DNA of 64,000 nt from Candidatus Adamsella avium. Lineage in GTDB: Bacteria > Cyanobacteriota > Vampirovibrionia > Gastranaerophilales > CAJFVJ01. A program made the translations under genes and the position numbers. The notes below the pieces were generated by a model that was not told the DNA's origin, did no database searches, and was given only the letters and a program-made list of their open reading frames with translations. The stretch covers positions 767,266 to 831,265 of the forward strand of contig CAJFVJ010000001.1 of the NCBI GenBank assembly GCA_904420445.1, read 5' to 3'. Shown one piece after another: positions 16,180 to 26,009 of this stretch. Position 1 is the stretch's first letter. Each line of letters begins with the position of its first letter.

Positions 16180-16989
16180 TTAATCGATACACGTACTGTT
16201 TATATATTCTATATTGTATTTTTTCTTTATATAATCAGCCGAGTTGTAGAAGTTTTCATCCAGGTTATCTAAGTTACCCGTACTGGTATGGAAGCAGTCG
16301 AGCTGGACAACTTTTGTGAGAATACCGTAATTCCTGCGTGCGTTGATGCAGAAGTCTTCTGCATACATGTGCCATTTGAGATTTTCATCAAATCTCAGGT
16401 TATGCTCAAAAATTAAAGATGAGTGGACGATGATGCAGCAGCAGTCAACAGTTGATACGGTAGTAGGCTCTTTCAAAAAGATACCGTTTTTTTGAAAATC
16501 AAAGTTGTTATTTCCCTGATTTATCTGTCCGAGCAGTTCTCTTGTGAGTTTTCTGCATCTTTTCGGTTTTTTGTGAATATCGATGAATTTATGTTTCGAA
16601 AAAGGAATCAGCCCTCTTATATCAATTTTTATCGACGGATAGTAGTCCATGTTAGCAACTAGTTTTGATTTCAGAATTCTGATCAGGTTTATTCCGTTTT
16701 TGGGGGCGATAACTCCATATACACAATTTTTATCCAAATCTTTCAGCTTGTCATAAGGGTCTTCAAAAAAACCGAAGTCCTGATGGCAGAAAATTACCCA
16801 GAAATCGCTGTCTGCTGCGATGTTTTTTGTTATAAAGTCGTTGTATCTCTCTGATATTCCTATGTTTTCTTTTGTGTTGTCATACACACAGACCTGATAT
16901 GTTTTCAGGCATGGACTCAGGTTGACGACTTTTTTGTAGAAGTCAAAATCATTTACCACACTGACTATATGAATTTTTTCGGATTCCAT
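16180..16989 (-). CDS. Glycosyltransferase, GT2-like
   Basis: This 269-residue protein has an N-terminal Rossmann-like start (KIHIVSVVNDFDFY), a Y-N-D/DSDFWVIFCHQD segment near residues 45-72 and a C-terminal HMYAEDFCINARRNYG segment. These resemble the D-x-D and E-D-x-D regions of GT-A family 2 enzymes. It lies 9 bp after rmlA and ahead of the GT8 gene. A rhamnosyltransferase role is plausible from context but not shown by sequence. Confidence 0.7.
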   Translation of the reverse strand: MESEKIHIVSVVNDFDFYKKVVNLSPCLKTYQVCVYDNTKENIGISERYNDFITKNIAADSDFWVIFCHQDFGFFEDPYDKLKDLDKNCVYGVIAPKNGINLIRILKSKLVANMDYYPSIKIDIRGLIPFSKHKFIDIHKKPKRCRKLTRELLGQINQGNNNFDFQKNGIFLKEPTTVSTVDCCCIIVHSSLIFEHNLRFDENLKWHMYAEDFCINARRNYGILTKVVQLDCFHTSTGNLDNLDENFYNSADYIKKKYNIEYINSTCID

Positions 16990-16998
16990 TTTTCTGTC

Positions 16999-17871
16999 CT
17001 ATTTTATTAAACTTTTTATATAACCGTAGTACTCATTATTTTTATACTGTGAAGAGATTTTTTCAATATCTTCTTTTTTCAAAAAGCCCATGTTGTAGGC
17101 AATTTCTTCGAGGCAGGCGATTTTTATGCCCTGATTGTTTTCTACTGTTTGGACATATTGACCTGCTTGCAGCAGGGATTCATGCGTTCCTGTATCAAGC
17201 CAGGCAAATCCTCGTCCGAGGAGTTCAACATGCAGTTTGTCATTTTTGAGATAGATATTGTTGAGGTCAGTAATCTCGAGTTCACCACGGGAAGATGGTT
17301 TTAGGTTTTTTGCATATTCAACAACTTTGTTGTCATAGAAATACAGTCCTGTTACCGCATAGTTTGATTTTGGATTTTTGGGTTTTTCTTCGATTGAGAG
17401 GGCTTTTCCTCTTTCGTCAAATTCGACGACACCAAAACGCTGAGGGTCTCGCACTCTGTATCCAAAGACTGTTGCGCCGCCTGATGCTTCGACTCTGTTT
17501 ACCGCATTTTGCAGTGTCTTTGAAAAGCTCTGTCCGTAGAAAACATTATCCCCGAGAACAAGTGCAGCTGTGTCATTTCCGATAAAATCTTCTCCAAGAA
17601 TGAATGCCTGAGCAAGCCCGTCAGGAGAAGGCTGTATTTTATAGCTGAAGTTGACACCAAACTGTGAGCCGTCAGAGAGCAGGTTTTCGAACTTTGATAT
17701 GTCTTCAGGCGTGGAGATTATGAGAATATCTCTGATTCCTGCGAGCATAAGCACTGAAATCGGGTAGTAAACCATTGGTTTATCATATATCGGCAGCAGC
17801 TGCTTTGAGATGGCTTTTGTTACGGGATAGAGGCGTGTTCCTGAACCTCCTGCAAGAACAATTCCTTTCAT
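16999..17871 (-). CDS. rmlA: Glucose-1-phosphate thymidylyltransferase
   Basis: This 290-residue enzyme of normal length carries the nucleotidyltransferase signature [22 protein letters not shown] at its N-terminus, followed by [11 protein letters not shown]. It makes dTDP-glucose from dTTP and glucose-1-phosphate, the first step to dTDP-L-rhamnose. Its ATG overlaps the rmlD stop by one base. Confidence 0.96.
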   Translation of the reverse strand: MKGIVLAGGSGTRLYPVTKAISKQLLPIYDKPMVYYPISVLMLAGIRDILIISTPEDISKFENLLSDGSQFGVNFSYKIQPSPDGLAQAFILGEDFIGNDTAALVLGDNVFYGQSFSKTLQNAVNRVEASGGATVFGYRVRDPQRFGVVEFDERGKALSIEEKPKNPKSNYAVTGLYFYDNKVVEYAKNLKPSSRGELEITDLNNIYLKNDKLHVELLGRGFAWLDTGTHESLLQAGQYVQTVENNQGIKIACLEEIAYNMGFLKKEDIEKISSQYKNNEYYGYIKSLIK

Positions 17872-18704
17872 TATTTCAGGCTCCTAAGTTGTAAATAATT
17901 TTTCAGAGAGTCTTCCCAGGCAGGAAGCATTCCATGGTTGTCCATGACGGAGTATTTCGGTCTTGATGCGGGACGGGGAAATTCTTCTGTTGAGCATGGG
18001 GTTACGGTTTTGTCTATGTTTGAGAGTTCAAAGATTTTTTCTGCAAATCCATGCCATGAGGTATAACCGCTACCGCAGAGGTGATAGATACCATAGGGCA
18101 TCTCCTGCCTAATCAGGTTCAAGATGCCGTAAGAGAGTGCGACGGTCCAGGTAGGACAGCCGACTTGGTCGTTGACAACTTTCAGCTGAGGTAATTTTTC
18201 TGCCAGAGAGAGCATTGTTTCGACAAAGTTTTTGCCATGGATTCCGTACAGCCAGCTTGTTCTTGCTATGTAGTGCATCGGGTTATATTTCCTGATTGCA
18301 AGCTCTCCTGCAAGTTTTGAAGCCCCGTAGACATTAATCGGATTTGTTTTGTCTTCTGGCGTATACGGTTTGTTTGCCGTCCCGTCGAAAACGTAGTCCG
18401 TGCTGATTGCAATAATCGGTATGCTTTTTTCTCCTGAAATTTTTGCGAGATTTTCGCTTCCTTTTTCGTTAATCAAAAAAGCATTATCTTTATCTTCTTC
18501 GGCTTTATCGACGTTTGTGTACGCTGCGCAGTGGATTATCATCCCCGGGGTATTTGTATCAATAAAAGATTCTACCTGTTTCAGATCAGTGATATCCATC
18601 TCCTGATAGTCAGAAGGGATTACTTCAAATCCGTTTTGGTCGAGCATCGGGCATAAATCCTGCCCGAGCATTCCTTTTGCGCCTGTAACGAGAATTCGCC
18701 TCAT
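17871..18704 (-). CDS. rmlD: dTDP-4-dehydrorhamnose reductase
   Basis: This 277-residue short-chain dehydrogenase-type protein has the NAD(P)-binding [10 protein letters not shown] (7-16), the STDYVFDG motif and the YGASKLAGE catalytic Tyr-Lys pair. It reduces dTDP-4-keto-L-rhamnose in the last step of the pathway. It overlaps rmlB by 4 bp. Confidence 0.95.
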   Translation of the reverse strand: MRRILVTGAKGMLGQDLCPMLDQNGFEVIPSDYQEMDITDLKQVESFIDTNTPGMIIHCAAYTNVDKAEEDKDNAFLINEKGSENLAKISGEKSIPIIAISTDYVFDGTANKPYTPEDKTNPINVYGASKLAGELAIRKYNPMHYIARTSWLYGIHGKNFVETMLSLAEKLPQLKVVNDQVGCPTWTVALSYGILNLIRQEMPYGIYHLCGSGYTSWHGFAEKIFELSNIDKTVTPCSTEEFPRPASRPKYSVMDNHGMLPAWEDSLKNYLQLRSLK

Positions 18705-19678
18705 ACTGCTACCTCTCTGTTTTCAAGGCGTTTAATCCAGTCCTGATTATTCAGGTACCAGTCGATTGTAATTTTTATGCCTTCTTCGAAGGTTACTGAA
18801 GGATGCCAGCCGAGTTCATTCTGGATTTTTGAACTGTCGATGGCATAACGTCTGTCATGTCCAAGTCTGTCTTCGACGTATTTGATTGATGATTCGTCTT
18901 TTCCGAGTTCTTTTATGAGGAGTTTTGTGATTTCGATGTTTGCTTTTTCGTTGTTGCCGCCGATGTTGTAAACTTCTCCTATTCTCCCTTTATGCAGTAC
19001 TGTATCAATTGCGCTGCAGTGGTCATAGACATATAACCAATCTCTGATGTTCATTCCGTCGCCATAGACAGGGACTTTCTCTCCTTTGAGAAGGTTTGAT
19101 ATAAACAGAGGTATGAGTTTTTCAGGGAACTGGTAAGGTCCGTAGTTGTTTGAGCATCTTGTTGTCAGAACAGGCATTTTGTAGGTTTCATAGTATGCTC
19201 TGACAAGCATATCTGCGCTTGCCTTTGATGCTGAATAAGGACTATTCGGGGCAAGAGGAGTTGTTTCCGTGAAATAACCCGTTTTACCGAGAGTTCCGTA
19301 GACTTCATCCGTTGACACCTGCAGGTAACGGCTTATTTTATGTTTTTTTGCCATCTCAAGAAGGTTCAGAGTTCCTCCTACGTTTGTTTGTATAAAAATC
19401 TCAGGTCCTGTGATGCTTCTGTCAACGTGTGATTCCGCAGCAAAGTTGACGCATGCGTCAACCTGTGACATAAGCGAATCAACAAGCTGTTTATCACATA
19501 TATTGCCATGGACAAATGAGTAGTTAGCGTTTGATTCTACCTCTTTCAGGTTGTCAAGGTTGCCTGCATAGGTGAGTGCATCGAGGTTTATGATTTTATA
19601 ATCCGGGTGATTTTTGAGCATATATCTGACAAAACAGCTGCCGATAAAACCCGCCCCTCCTGTTACCAATAAATTCAT
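18701..19678 (-). CDS. rmlB: dTDP-glucose 4,6-dehydratase
   Basis: This 325-residue protein has the N-terminal GGAGFIGSCFVRY nucleotide-binding motif, STDEVYG with the catalytic Thr-Asp-Glu, and YSASKASAD with the Tyr-Lys pair. It converts dTDP-glucose to dTDP-4-keto-6-deoxyglucose. It follows rmlC by 15 bp in the same operon. Confidence 0.96.
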   Translation of the reverse strand: MNLLVTGGAGFIGSCFVRYMLKNHPDYKIINLDALTYAGNLDNLKEVESNANYSFVHGNICDKQLVDSLMSQVDACVNFAAESHVDRSITGPEIFIQTNVGGTLNLLEMAKKHKISRYLQVSTDEVYGTLGKTGYFTETTPLAPNSPYSASKASADMLVRAYYETYKMPVLTTRCSNNYGPYQFPEKLIPLFISNLLKGEKVPVYGDGMNIRDWLYVYDHCSAIDTVLHKGRIGEVYNIGGNNEKANIEITKLLIKELGKDESSIKYVEDRLGHDRRYAIDSSKIQNELGWHPSVTFEEGIKITIDWYLNNQDWIKRLENREVAV

Positions 19679-19693
19679 TTTCAGTTCCTTATA

Positions 19694-20260
19694 TCAGTTT
19701 TGTTTGTATACAAAATTTATTTCCGCATCTTTCAACATAGGTTGTTTTTTGTCTTTTTCTGACAATAGAGGTTCAAAGTCTATGTTCCATTTGATGTTTA
19801 TATCAGGGTCATTCCATCTTATGCCTCTGTCGTTCTCGGGGGAATATTCCTCGGTTGCTTTATAAAGCAGCTGTACTTTATCCGAGAGAGCGACAAAACC
19901 ATGGGCAAAACCTGCGGGAATATAAAACATGTGCTTGTTTTCTTCTGAGAGTTCAACACCGACCCATTTCCCGAAAGTCGGCGAGCCTTTTCTAATATCA
20001 ACAGCAACATCAAAAATCTTTCCTTCGGTGCATCTCAGAAGTTTTCCCTGTGCTTTCGGATTAAGCTGGTAGTGGAGTCCTCGAAGGACGCCAAGGGAAG
20101 ATTTTGAGTGATTATCCTGTATGAAAACTTCTTTTATTCCGTTGTTGCAAAATTCTGAATATTTATAGCTTTCGAGGAAAAAACCTCTTGAGTCTTCGAA
20201 TACTTTCGGCTTGATTAGAACAACATCCTCTATACTCTGTTTTTCAAAAATAAACGGCAT
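19694..20260 (-). CDS. rmlC: dTDP-4-dehydrorhamnose 3,5-epimerase
   Basis: This 188-residue cupin-fold enzyme has FFLESYKYSEF, the catalytic His region VLRGLHYQ and the FAHGF motif typical of RmlC. It is the first gene of the rmlC-B-D-A operon. The 90-bp gap to the divergent 20351 gene must hold both promoters. Confidence 0.95.
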   Translation of the reverse strand: MPFIFEKQSIEDVVLIKPKVFEDSRGFFLESYKYSEFCNNGIKEVFIQDNHSKSSLGVLRGLHYQLNPKAQGKLLRCTEGKIFDVAVDIRKGSPTFGKWVGVELSEENKHMFYIPAGFAHGFVALSDKVQLLYKATEEYSPENDRGIRWNDPDINIKWNIDFEPLLSEKDKKQPMLKDAEINFVYKQN

Positions 20261-20350
20261 TTTTTATGTTTCCCGCATAATACAAATACATCATTTTTTA
20301 TTAAAACAAATAAGATAAAATAAGTAAATAAAAGTAACGGGAATGTAAAA

Positions 20351-21274
20351 ATGGATAAAAATAATTCTAAAGAATTAATACAGAGGATAAACAGCAAAGA
20401 ATTTCGTGAATTTTTCAAAAATAATATAGAAGTTTCTCTCAACAAATTTGAATTTATGCGTCAGATAATCTTATCAATTGCATATTCACTTTTTGTTATA
20501 AGTTTGAGTATAAAATATCTCTCTTATACAGGTATTCTTGAAAATACACTAAAGTTAAATGCAATATTTGCGCTGTTATTTTTGCTTGCTTTTATCCCTT
20601 TTTGCTATAACGAGCGGTATAAATCCATTGCAAAAAACATTTTTTTGAAGAAGATGCTCAACTTTGTCGGAGATTTTTCGACACAGAGCAAAACACGTCC
20701 GAGTTCTGAAAAAGATGAGCTCAACGAAACCGGGTTGTTCAAATATTATAGAAATATTGACTGCAACACTTTGATTTCGGGCAGATTCGGTGATAAAAAA
20801 TTTGAAGTTCAGGATGTTTCTCTTTCTCAACACAAATTATTTGCAAATGACTTCGGGCTTGTCGTCGAAATTTTTCTCGACAAGAGTATAAATTCACATA
20901 TTTTGGTTACTCAGGATGCTGTTATTTTGAATAAAAAACTGAAAGATTTGAAACCAATAAATTTTGAAGATAATCCCAAGCTTAATAACATATTTCATAT
21001 TTTTTCGGATAACAGCGATAGTGTCAAAGAGTTTGTCACTGATGATGTCGTAGACAAGCTTATAAAGCTGCATATCAAAACAAACAAGCAGGTCAGCTTT
21101 GTTTTCAAAAACAAAAAAATGTATTTGTTTATAGCTGACTACAATCTTTTTGATATGCCGTTTTTTAAATCAATTAACAACGTAAAAGACTATCAGGAGA
21201 TGTTATCTGACTTTGTTGAAATATTGGCGATAGCTGATGTTGTCGCAAAAGTTGAAGCAATGTGTGCAAAATAA
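20351..21274 (+). CDS. DUF3137-like membrane protein
   Basis: This 307-residue protein has two adjacent membrane segments (about residues 39-58 and 69-86), followed by a soluble domain with LFKYYRNIDCNTLISGRFGDKKFEVQDV. This is the pattern of the DUF3137 family, whose function is unknown. The C-terminal domain probably faces the cytoplasm. The WG-repeat gene follows after about 20 bp and may be co-transcribed. Confidence 0.65.
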   Translation: MDKNNSKELIQRINSKEFREFFKNNIEVSLNKFEFMRQIILSIAYSLFVISLSIKYLSYTGILENTLKLNAIFALLFLLAFIPFCYNERYKSIAKNIFLKKMLNFVGDFSTQSKTRPSSEKDELNETGLFKYYRNIDCNTLISGRFGDKKFEVQDVSLSQHKLFANDFGLVVEIFLDKSINSHILVTQDAVILNKKLKDLKPINFEDNPKLNNIFHIFSDNSDSVKEFVTDDVVDKLIKLHIKTNKQVSFVFKNKKMYLFIADYNLFDMPFFKSINNVKDYQEMLSDFVEILAIADVVAKVEAMCAK

Positions 21275-21293
21275 TTTTTGAGGGTACTTTGTG

Positions 21294-22607
21294 ATGAAAC
21301 ATCTTGCGGTAATATTTTCTTTCATTTTTGTTATGTTTTTTTGTTCTAGTTCCTACGGGGATGAAATTTTTTCGGAAAGAAGAGGAATTCATACTTATTA
21401 TGGGATAAAAAATTCTTCAGGGAAGATTCTTCTTGAACCGGTATATAAATTTTTGGAAAAACAGGAAAACGGCTATCTCGCACGTTTATATCCGAAATAT
21501 TCAATATATGATTTGAACGGCAAAAAGCTGCTTGAACTTCCCGATTCATCGATAGAATTTTTTTCTGAGAATATGATTATTGCAAAGAATATCAAAGGAT
21601 ATTTTTTTGTTGATAAGAAAGGGAAACAACTTTCAAAGAATTATTATGACTATCTTTCACCGGTGTTCCCCTGGGGATTGTTTGCAACTAATACTTACGA
21701 CTGGTCTGATGATTTGATATACCCGAGTTTTGAGGGGAAAATCTTTAACGGAAGAGGGGAAGAAGTTATTCCCAAAATTTCTTTTTCTACTGAACAGGCT
21801 TTTTCCCAAAAGTTTGATAAAAAACTTTTTTCTTTTGAACAGGATGGAATTATCTGGTATGAATCGGACGGTATTTATTTGATAAAATCTGACGGGAAAA
21901 AGAAGAAGATATCAAAAGATGAAGCTGATGAACTTGAACAACTTACCGATAAAACGCTTGAAAAAATGTATAAATATTTGGCCTGCATGTGCGAAGACGG
22001 CACATGGAGGATAGAAACTCTTGCATCTCACAAAGAGGTTGTTCCCTGCGGGAAATACGAAAAGATATGGTATAATGGATTTTCTAAATATTTTGCATAT
22101 AAAAAGAATAATCTCTGGGGTGTGAAAGATATGGAGGAGAAAGACATTTTACCTCCCGTCTTTAAAGAACAAATTGTAGTGTATGATGATTATATAAAGG
22201 TTAATACGGAGGCGGATTTTGTTTATTTTGACAAGAATTTGAAACCTGTTTTTTTCTCAAATGCGGAATTTTTGGGTAATTTTTCTGAGGGGCTGGTTTC
22301 TGTTGGAATAATCAGCGGTAACAAAATGTTGTATGGCTATATGAATGAACAGGGGCAGATGGTTGTTGATTTTAAATACGACTACGCAGGTGATTTTTCT
22401 GACGGGCTTGCTGTTGTCGGCAAAAGAGAAAACAGACAATGTTTATTTGGTTTTATTGATAAAAAAGGCAGTCAGGCCATAGATTTTCGTTATAATAAGG
22501 CTTTTCCTTTTTCGCAAGGCAAAGCTTATGTATGCATAAAACACTCTGAAAATGATAAGTCCGAGAGATGTTTTTATATTGATAAAACAGGAACGGAAGT
22601 TAAGTAA
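21294..22607 (+). CDS. Secreted WG-repeat protein
   Basis: About 437 residues long, this protein starts with a signal peptide (LAVIFSFIFVMFFCSSSYG). The mature part contains WG-type repeats such as YGIKNSSGKILLEPVY, YGYMNEQGQMVVDFKYDYAGDFSDGLA and FGFIDKKGSQAIDFRYNKAFPFSQGKA. These form beta-rich modules usually thought to mediate binding at the cell surface or in the periplasm. The ATG at 21294 is preferred over the GTG three bases before it. Confidence 0.85.
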   Translation: MKHLAVIFSFIFVMFFCSSSYGDEIFSERRGIHTYYGIKNSSGKILLEPVYKFLEKQENGYLARLYPKYSIYDLNGKKLLELPDSSIEFFSENMIIAKNIKGYFFVDKKGKQLSKNYYDYLSPVFPWGLFATNTYDWSDDLIYPSFEGKIFNGRGEEVIPKISFSTEQAFSQKFDKKLFSFEQDGIIWYESDGIYLIKSDGKKKKISKDEADELEQLTDKTLEKMYKYLACMCEDGTWRIETLASHKEVVPCGKYEKIWYNGFSKYFAYKKNNLWGVKDMEEKDILPPVFKEQIVVYDDYIKVNTEADFVYFDKNLKPVFFSNAEFLGNFSEGLVSVGIISGNKMLYGYMNEQGQMVVDFKYDYAGDFSDGLAVVGKRENRQCLFGFIDKKGSQAIDFRYNKAFPFSQGKAYVCIKHSENDKSERCFYIDKTGTEVK

Positions 22608-22690
22608 AAATTTGTGAAATTTATCGTATTTTCCCTTTTTTGTCAATTCTTCAGGCAAAAAACGGCAGGTTTCTTTCAAAATAAAATTTT

Positions 22691-22736
22691 TTATTGACCA
22701 ATAGTCATTGACTTATGGTCAATAAAATGATATTAT
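22691..22736 (+). promoter_or_regulatory. TetR-gene promoter overlapped by a 35-bp nested palindrome
   Basis: Outer arms TTATTGACCA (22691-22700) and TGGTCAATAA (22716-22725) and inner arms AGTCA/TGACT are centred on T22708, with one AT/TA mismatch pair between them. A promoter TTGACT (22708-22713), 17 bp, TATTAT (22731-22736) overlaps the right half. This is a typical autorepressor arrangement. Confidence 0.75.
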
Positions 22737-22757
22737 TGTTCCTGAAAGGAACAACCT

Positions 22758-23360
22758 ATGAACAAACGTCAGCTCTCTGCTCTTGAAACAAAAAGAAAGC
22801 TTATATCAACCGCTCTTGAACTTATCAAAGAAAACGGCTTTGATTCGATAAACGTCGAGGACATTACAAGAAAGGCAGGAGTGGCAAAGGGAACTTTTTA
22901 TACTTATTTCAAAAGAAAAGAGGATATTGTCCTTGAAATCAGCAGAACTCCTTTCTCTGAGATAGCTGATGAAATCGAAAATATGAAAGATATGGAAATA
23001 ATCCAAAAGCTGGCGCATTATTTTCATCGTTTTATGGAATGTGTGGAAACATGCGGCATCCATATCTGCCGTCAGTGGACAAGGGATGTTCTTGATCCGA
23101 ATAATACCCCTGATAATAAAGACGGTCAAAAATGGGTTTATGATGTTGAGATGCTGAAAGGGATTCTCAACAATGCGGTATCAAACGGTGAGTTGAAAGA
23201 AGAAACACCTGTTGAACTTTTGACATATATAATTATCAGCGAGCTGTACGGGATGATGGTGAGCTGGTGTATGTCTGACGGGAAATTTGAGCCGCTTGAG
23301 TGGACGGATAAATTTTGCGCCTTTCAGCTCAAGGCAATACTTAGCCCTTATATCAACTAA
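22758..23360 (+). CDS. TetR/AcrR-family repressor
   Basis: This 200-residue protein has an N-terminal TetR helix-turn-helix (residues about 10-57, VEDITRKAGVAKGTFYTYFKRKEDI) and a helical ligand-binding domain. A symmetrical operator overlaps its own promoter. It precedes an aldo/keto reductase gene by 31 bp and most likely controls the redox cluster on one or both sides. The ligand is unknown. Confidence 0.92.
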   Translation: MNKRQLSALETKRKLISTALELIKENGFDSINVEDITRKAGVAKGTFYTYFKRKEDIVLEISRTPFSEIADEIENMKDMEIIQKLAHYFHRFMECVETCGIHICRQWTRDVLDPNNTPDNKDGQKWVYDVEMLKGILNNAVSNGELKEETPVELLTYIIISELYGMMVSWCMSDGKFEPLEWTDKFCAFQLKAILSPYIN

Positions 23361-23391
23361 AAGACAATTTGAATAATAAGAGGTGAAAAAT

Positions 23392-24408
23392 ATGAAATAC
23401 AGAAAACTCAGAAACATTGAAGTTTCATCAGTCGGCATCGGCTGCATGGGGTTCAGCCATGGTTACGGCGCAATCCCTCCTGAAGATGAATCAATCAGAT
23501 TGATGCGAAAAGCATATGACCTCGGCTGCACATTGTTTGATACCGCAGAGGCTTATGGTCCTTTCACGAATGAAGAACTTGTCGGGAAGGCTGTCAAGCC
23601 TTTCAGGGATAAAATTATCTTGACGACAAAGTTTGTTCCGGTATTTCAGGCAGGGCAGGAAATTCCTGAGGGGAAACTCAGCAAAAAAGGAATTACAAAC
23701 GCTTTGAATGATTCTCTTAAACGCCTTCAAACAGACTATATTGACATCTACTATGAACACAGAGTTCCTCTTGATAGCAACGTAGAAGAAGTTGCAGGCT
23801 GGATGGGCGAGTTTATTAAAGAGGGTAAAATTCGGGCATGGGGACAGTCGCAGTCTACCGCAGAGCAAATCAAAAAAGCTCATGCAGTTACTCCTTTGAG
23901 CGCTATTCAAAGCGAGTACTCAATGATGGAAAGAATGTTCGAAAAAGATGTTATCCCTCTCTGTCTTGAGTTGAACATCGGGTTTGTCGCTTTCTCTCCG
24001 ATGGCAAGCGGGTTCCTTAGCGGGAAATACAACAAAAATACTCAATATAAAGGGGATGATGTAAGACGTGTTATCACCAGATTTGCTCCTGAAAATGTTG
24101 AGAAAAATCAGCCGTTGCTTGATTTGCTGCATGAGGTCGCTGAGAAAAAAGGCATCACTCCCGCTCAAATCTCTCTTGCCTGGATGCTCAAAAAATATCC
24201 GCATGTTGTCCCGATACCCGGCATGAGGAAAGATGAAAGAGTTGTTGAAAATCTTGGCGCTGCCGATGTTGAACTGACTGATGAAGAGTTTGAAAATATA
24301 GAAAAAGAACTTGATAAAATCACAATCTACGGGAACAGAACGGATGAAGATATCCACAAATTGGGTACGGTAAAGGCAATTGACTATAATGGCAAAATAA
24401 TTTCTTGA
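23392..24408 (+). CDS. Aldo/keto reductase
   Basis: About 338 residues long. A (beta/alpha)8 aldo-keto reductase with GIGCMGFSHGYG at the N-terminus, DTAEAYG with the catalytic Asp and Tyr (near residues 50-55), a Lys near 84 and YEHR in place of the usual YxHR/YxHH. The pattern matches YakC/IolS-like NADPH-dependent reductases. ATG 23392 is chosen because AAGAGGTG lies ahead at good distance, while a GTG lies nine bases upstream. The native substrate is unknown. Confidence 0.93.
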   Translation: MKYRKLRNIEVSSVGIGCMGFSHGYGAIPPEDESIRLMRKAYDLGCTLFDTAEAYGPFTNEELVGKAVKPFRDKIILTTKFVPVFQAGQEIPEGKLSKKGITNALNDSLKRLQTDYIDIYYEHRVPLDSNVEEVAGWMGEFIKEGKIRAWGQSQSTAEQIKKAHAVTPLSAIQSEYSMMERMFEKDVIPLCLELNIGFVAFSPMASGFLSGKYNKNTQYKGDDVRRVITRFAPENVEKNQPLLDLLHEVAEKKGITPAQISLAWMLKKYPHVVPIPGMRKDERVVENLGAADVELTDEEFENIEKELDKITIYGNRTDEDIHKLGTVKAIDYNGKIIS

Positions 24409-24451
24409 CTGAGAGCTGCTCTAAGGGGGTAAAATTGAAAAGAGGTGAAAG

Positions 24452-25102
24452 ATGGACAGACGGAAATTTATCAAAAACACACTGATTGCAGCAGCAGGCG
24501 CTGTCGTTGTCGGCAGTGCAGTTGCAATTGAGAAGAAAACAAATTTGTTTGGAGGAAATAAAAAAATGAAGATACTTGTTATCACTGGAAGCCCGAGGAA
24601 AAACGGGAATTCAAACACGTTGGCGGATAATTTTATAAAAGGCGCACAGGAAGCAGGGCACAGCGTTGTTCGATTTGACTCCGCATTCAAGGATGTTCAC
24701 CCATGCATTGCCTGCAATAAATGCGGTATGAACGGTCAATGCGTCTTCAAAGATGATTTTGAATTTGTCAAAGCAAATATTGTGGATGCGGATGCGGTTG
24801 TTTTTGCAACTCCGATGTATTATTTCGGAATATCTGCTCAAATCAAAGCTGTAATAGACAGGTTTTATGCAATTAATTCACAAATAAGCAAACCTAAAAA
24901 AGCCGTTTTATTGATGACTTATGCTGATACATCGGCAAAAGAAGCTCAGCCGATTATCAGTCATTATGAAGCCTTGTTGAATTATCTCGGGTGGTCTGAC
25001 TCTGGGAAGGTAATAGCTTCAGGAGTGTGGAGCGAGGGTGATATAAAACACACGCAATATCCACAGAAGGCTTATGACCTCGGAAAAAATATATCTCGAT
25101 AA
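24452..25102 (+). CDS. Exported (Tat-type) flavodoxin-like NAD(P)H-FMN reductase
   Basis: This 216-residue protein begins with a twin-arginine-like signal (MDRRKFIKNTLIAAAGAVVVG). It continues with a flavodoxin-fold domain: the FMN phosphate-binding loop is TGSPRKNGNSNT, a Cys cluster is CIACNKCGMNGQC, and the flavin contact is ATPMYYFGISAQIKAVIDR. A methionine at 24566 would give a cytoplasmic version. Family members reduce quinones, nitro compounds or iron-sulfur partners. It follows the aldo/keto reductase in the same direction. Confidence 0.85.
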   Translation: MDRRKFIKNTLIAAAGAVVVGSAVAIEKKTNLFGGNKKMKILVITGSPRKNGNSNTLADNFIKGAQEAGHSVVRFDSAFKDVHPCIACNKCGMNGQCVFKDDFEFVKANIVDADAVVFATPMYYFGISAQIKAVIDRFYAINSQISKPKKAVLLMTYADTSAKEAQPIISHYEALLNYLGWSDSGKVIASGVWSEGDIKHTQYPQKAYDLGKNISR

Positions 25103-25133
25103 AAAAATAAGGTGCCTCGGCACCTTATTTTTT
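25102..25133. terminator. Bidirectional intrinsic terminator
   Basis: A 15-bp stem with a TC loop has six As on the left and six Ts on the right, so it works in both directions between two convergent genes. Confidence 0.9.
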
Positions 25134-25147
25134 GTTGTGTTGTTTTT

Positions 25148-25990
25148 CTATTTTTCGTTCAAAACTTCTTTCATCGTTTTTAGAGCTGCTATAGTATTTG
25201 GAAATCCGACATAAGGCAGACACTGGATTATTGCTGCTGTTATTGTTTCTTTTGAGTTGCCTGCTTTGAGGTTACCTTTGATGTGGCTTTTTAGCGTTGC
25301 GCTGTTGCCTGTTGTGACAAGTGCTGCGATAAAAAGTAATTCTCTTGTTTTAATATCAAGCCCATCTCTTGTATAAAAGTCACCGAAGCAGACTTCAGTC
25401 AGAAAATCAGAAACATCTTTTCCCATATTTTCAGGGAGTCCAGACAGTGATTGTGCGATTTCATCTCCGTAAAGAGGATTTTGTATTGCAAATCCTTTTT
25501 CATAACGTTCATTTTCTTTTACTGCAGCGGTTGATTTGAGAGGAGTTTTGATGCCTCTTTCCTTGAAAACTTCGTTCATTACACCGATAGCATTCAATGT
25601 TTTCGGAAAACCTATGAACGGTGCAAGCTGATAAATTGTTTCCCTCACTTCAATCGGAGTAGCTCCGACATTCAAAGCTGCGTTGATGTGCGCTTTGAGC
25701 TGAGGAAGTGTTTGCTGTACGCTGAGAGAGGTCACTGTAAGCAGCTCTCTTGTTTTGATGTCAAGGTCGCCGACAGTAAAAACTTCTCCAAAAATATATT
25801 TCTGCAAAATTGCCATCATTTCAGGGTCATCGCCCGTTGTTTGGAGCGCTTCCCCTTTGAAGAGCGTTCTGTAGTTATCTTTGCAAATATCTGTTCTTGT
25901 CATATTTTCTCCTTGTTTATCAGCTGCCTGTGCCATACTTCCGTTTTGGATAATCAAAAATGCCAATAGCAGCAGAATCAATTTTTTCAT
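25148..25990 (-). CDS. Secreted carboxymuconolactone-decarboxylase-like protein, two CMD repeats
   Basis: This 280-residue protein has a signal peptide (LILLLLAFLIIQNGSMAQA) and two CMD-type domains (about 55-145 and 180-275). Each shows the DIKTRELL...LKAHI/LKSHI and AxxxxPFIGFP/CLPYVGFP signatures. The CxxC pair of AhpD-type peroxidase partners is missing, so peroxidase reduction is unlikely. It lies downstream of the hydrolase and flavodoxin genes in one minus-strand operon. Substrate unknown. Confidence 0.88.
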   Translation of the reverse strand: MKKLILLLLAFLIIQNGSMAQAADKQGENMTRTDICKDNYRTLFKGEALQTTGDDPEMMAILQKYIFGEVFTVGDLDIKTRELLTVTSLSVQQTLPQLKAHINAALNVGATPIEVRETIYQLAPFIGFPKTLNAIGVMNEVFKERGIKTPLKSTAAVKENERYEKGFAIQNPLYGDEIAQSLSGLPENMGKDVSDFLTEVCFGDFYTRDGLDIKTRELLFIAALVTTGNSATLKSHIKGNLKAGNSKETITAAIIQCLPYVGFPNTIAALKTMKEVLNEK

Positions 25991-26009
25991 TACGTTTTCT
26001 CCTGTTTGC

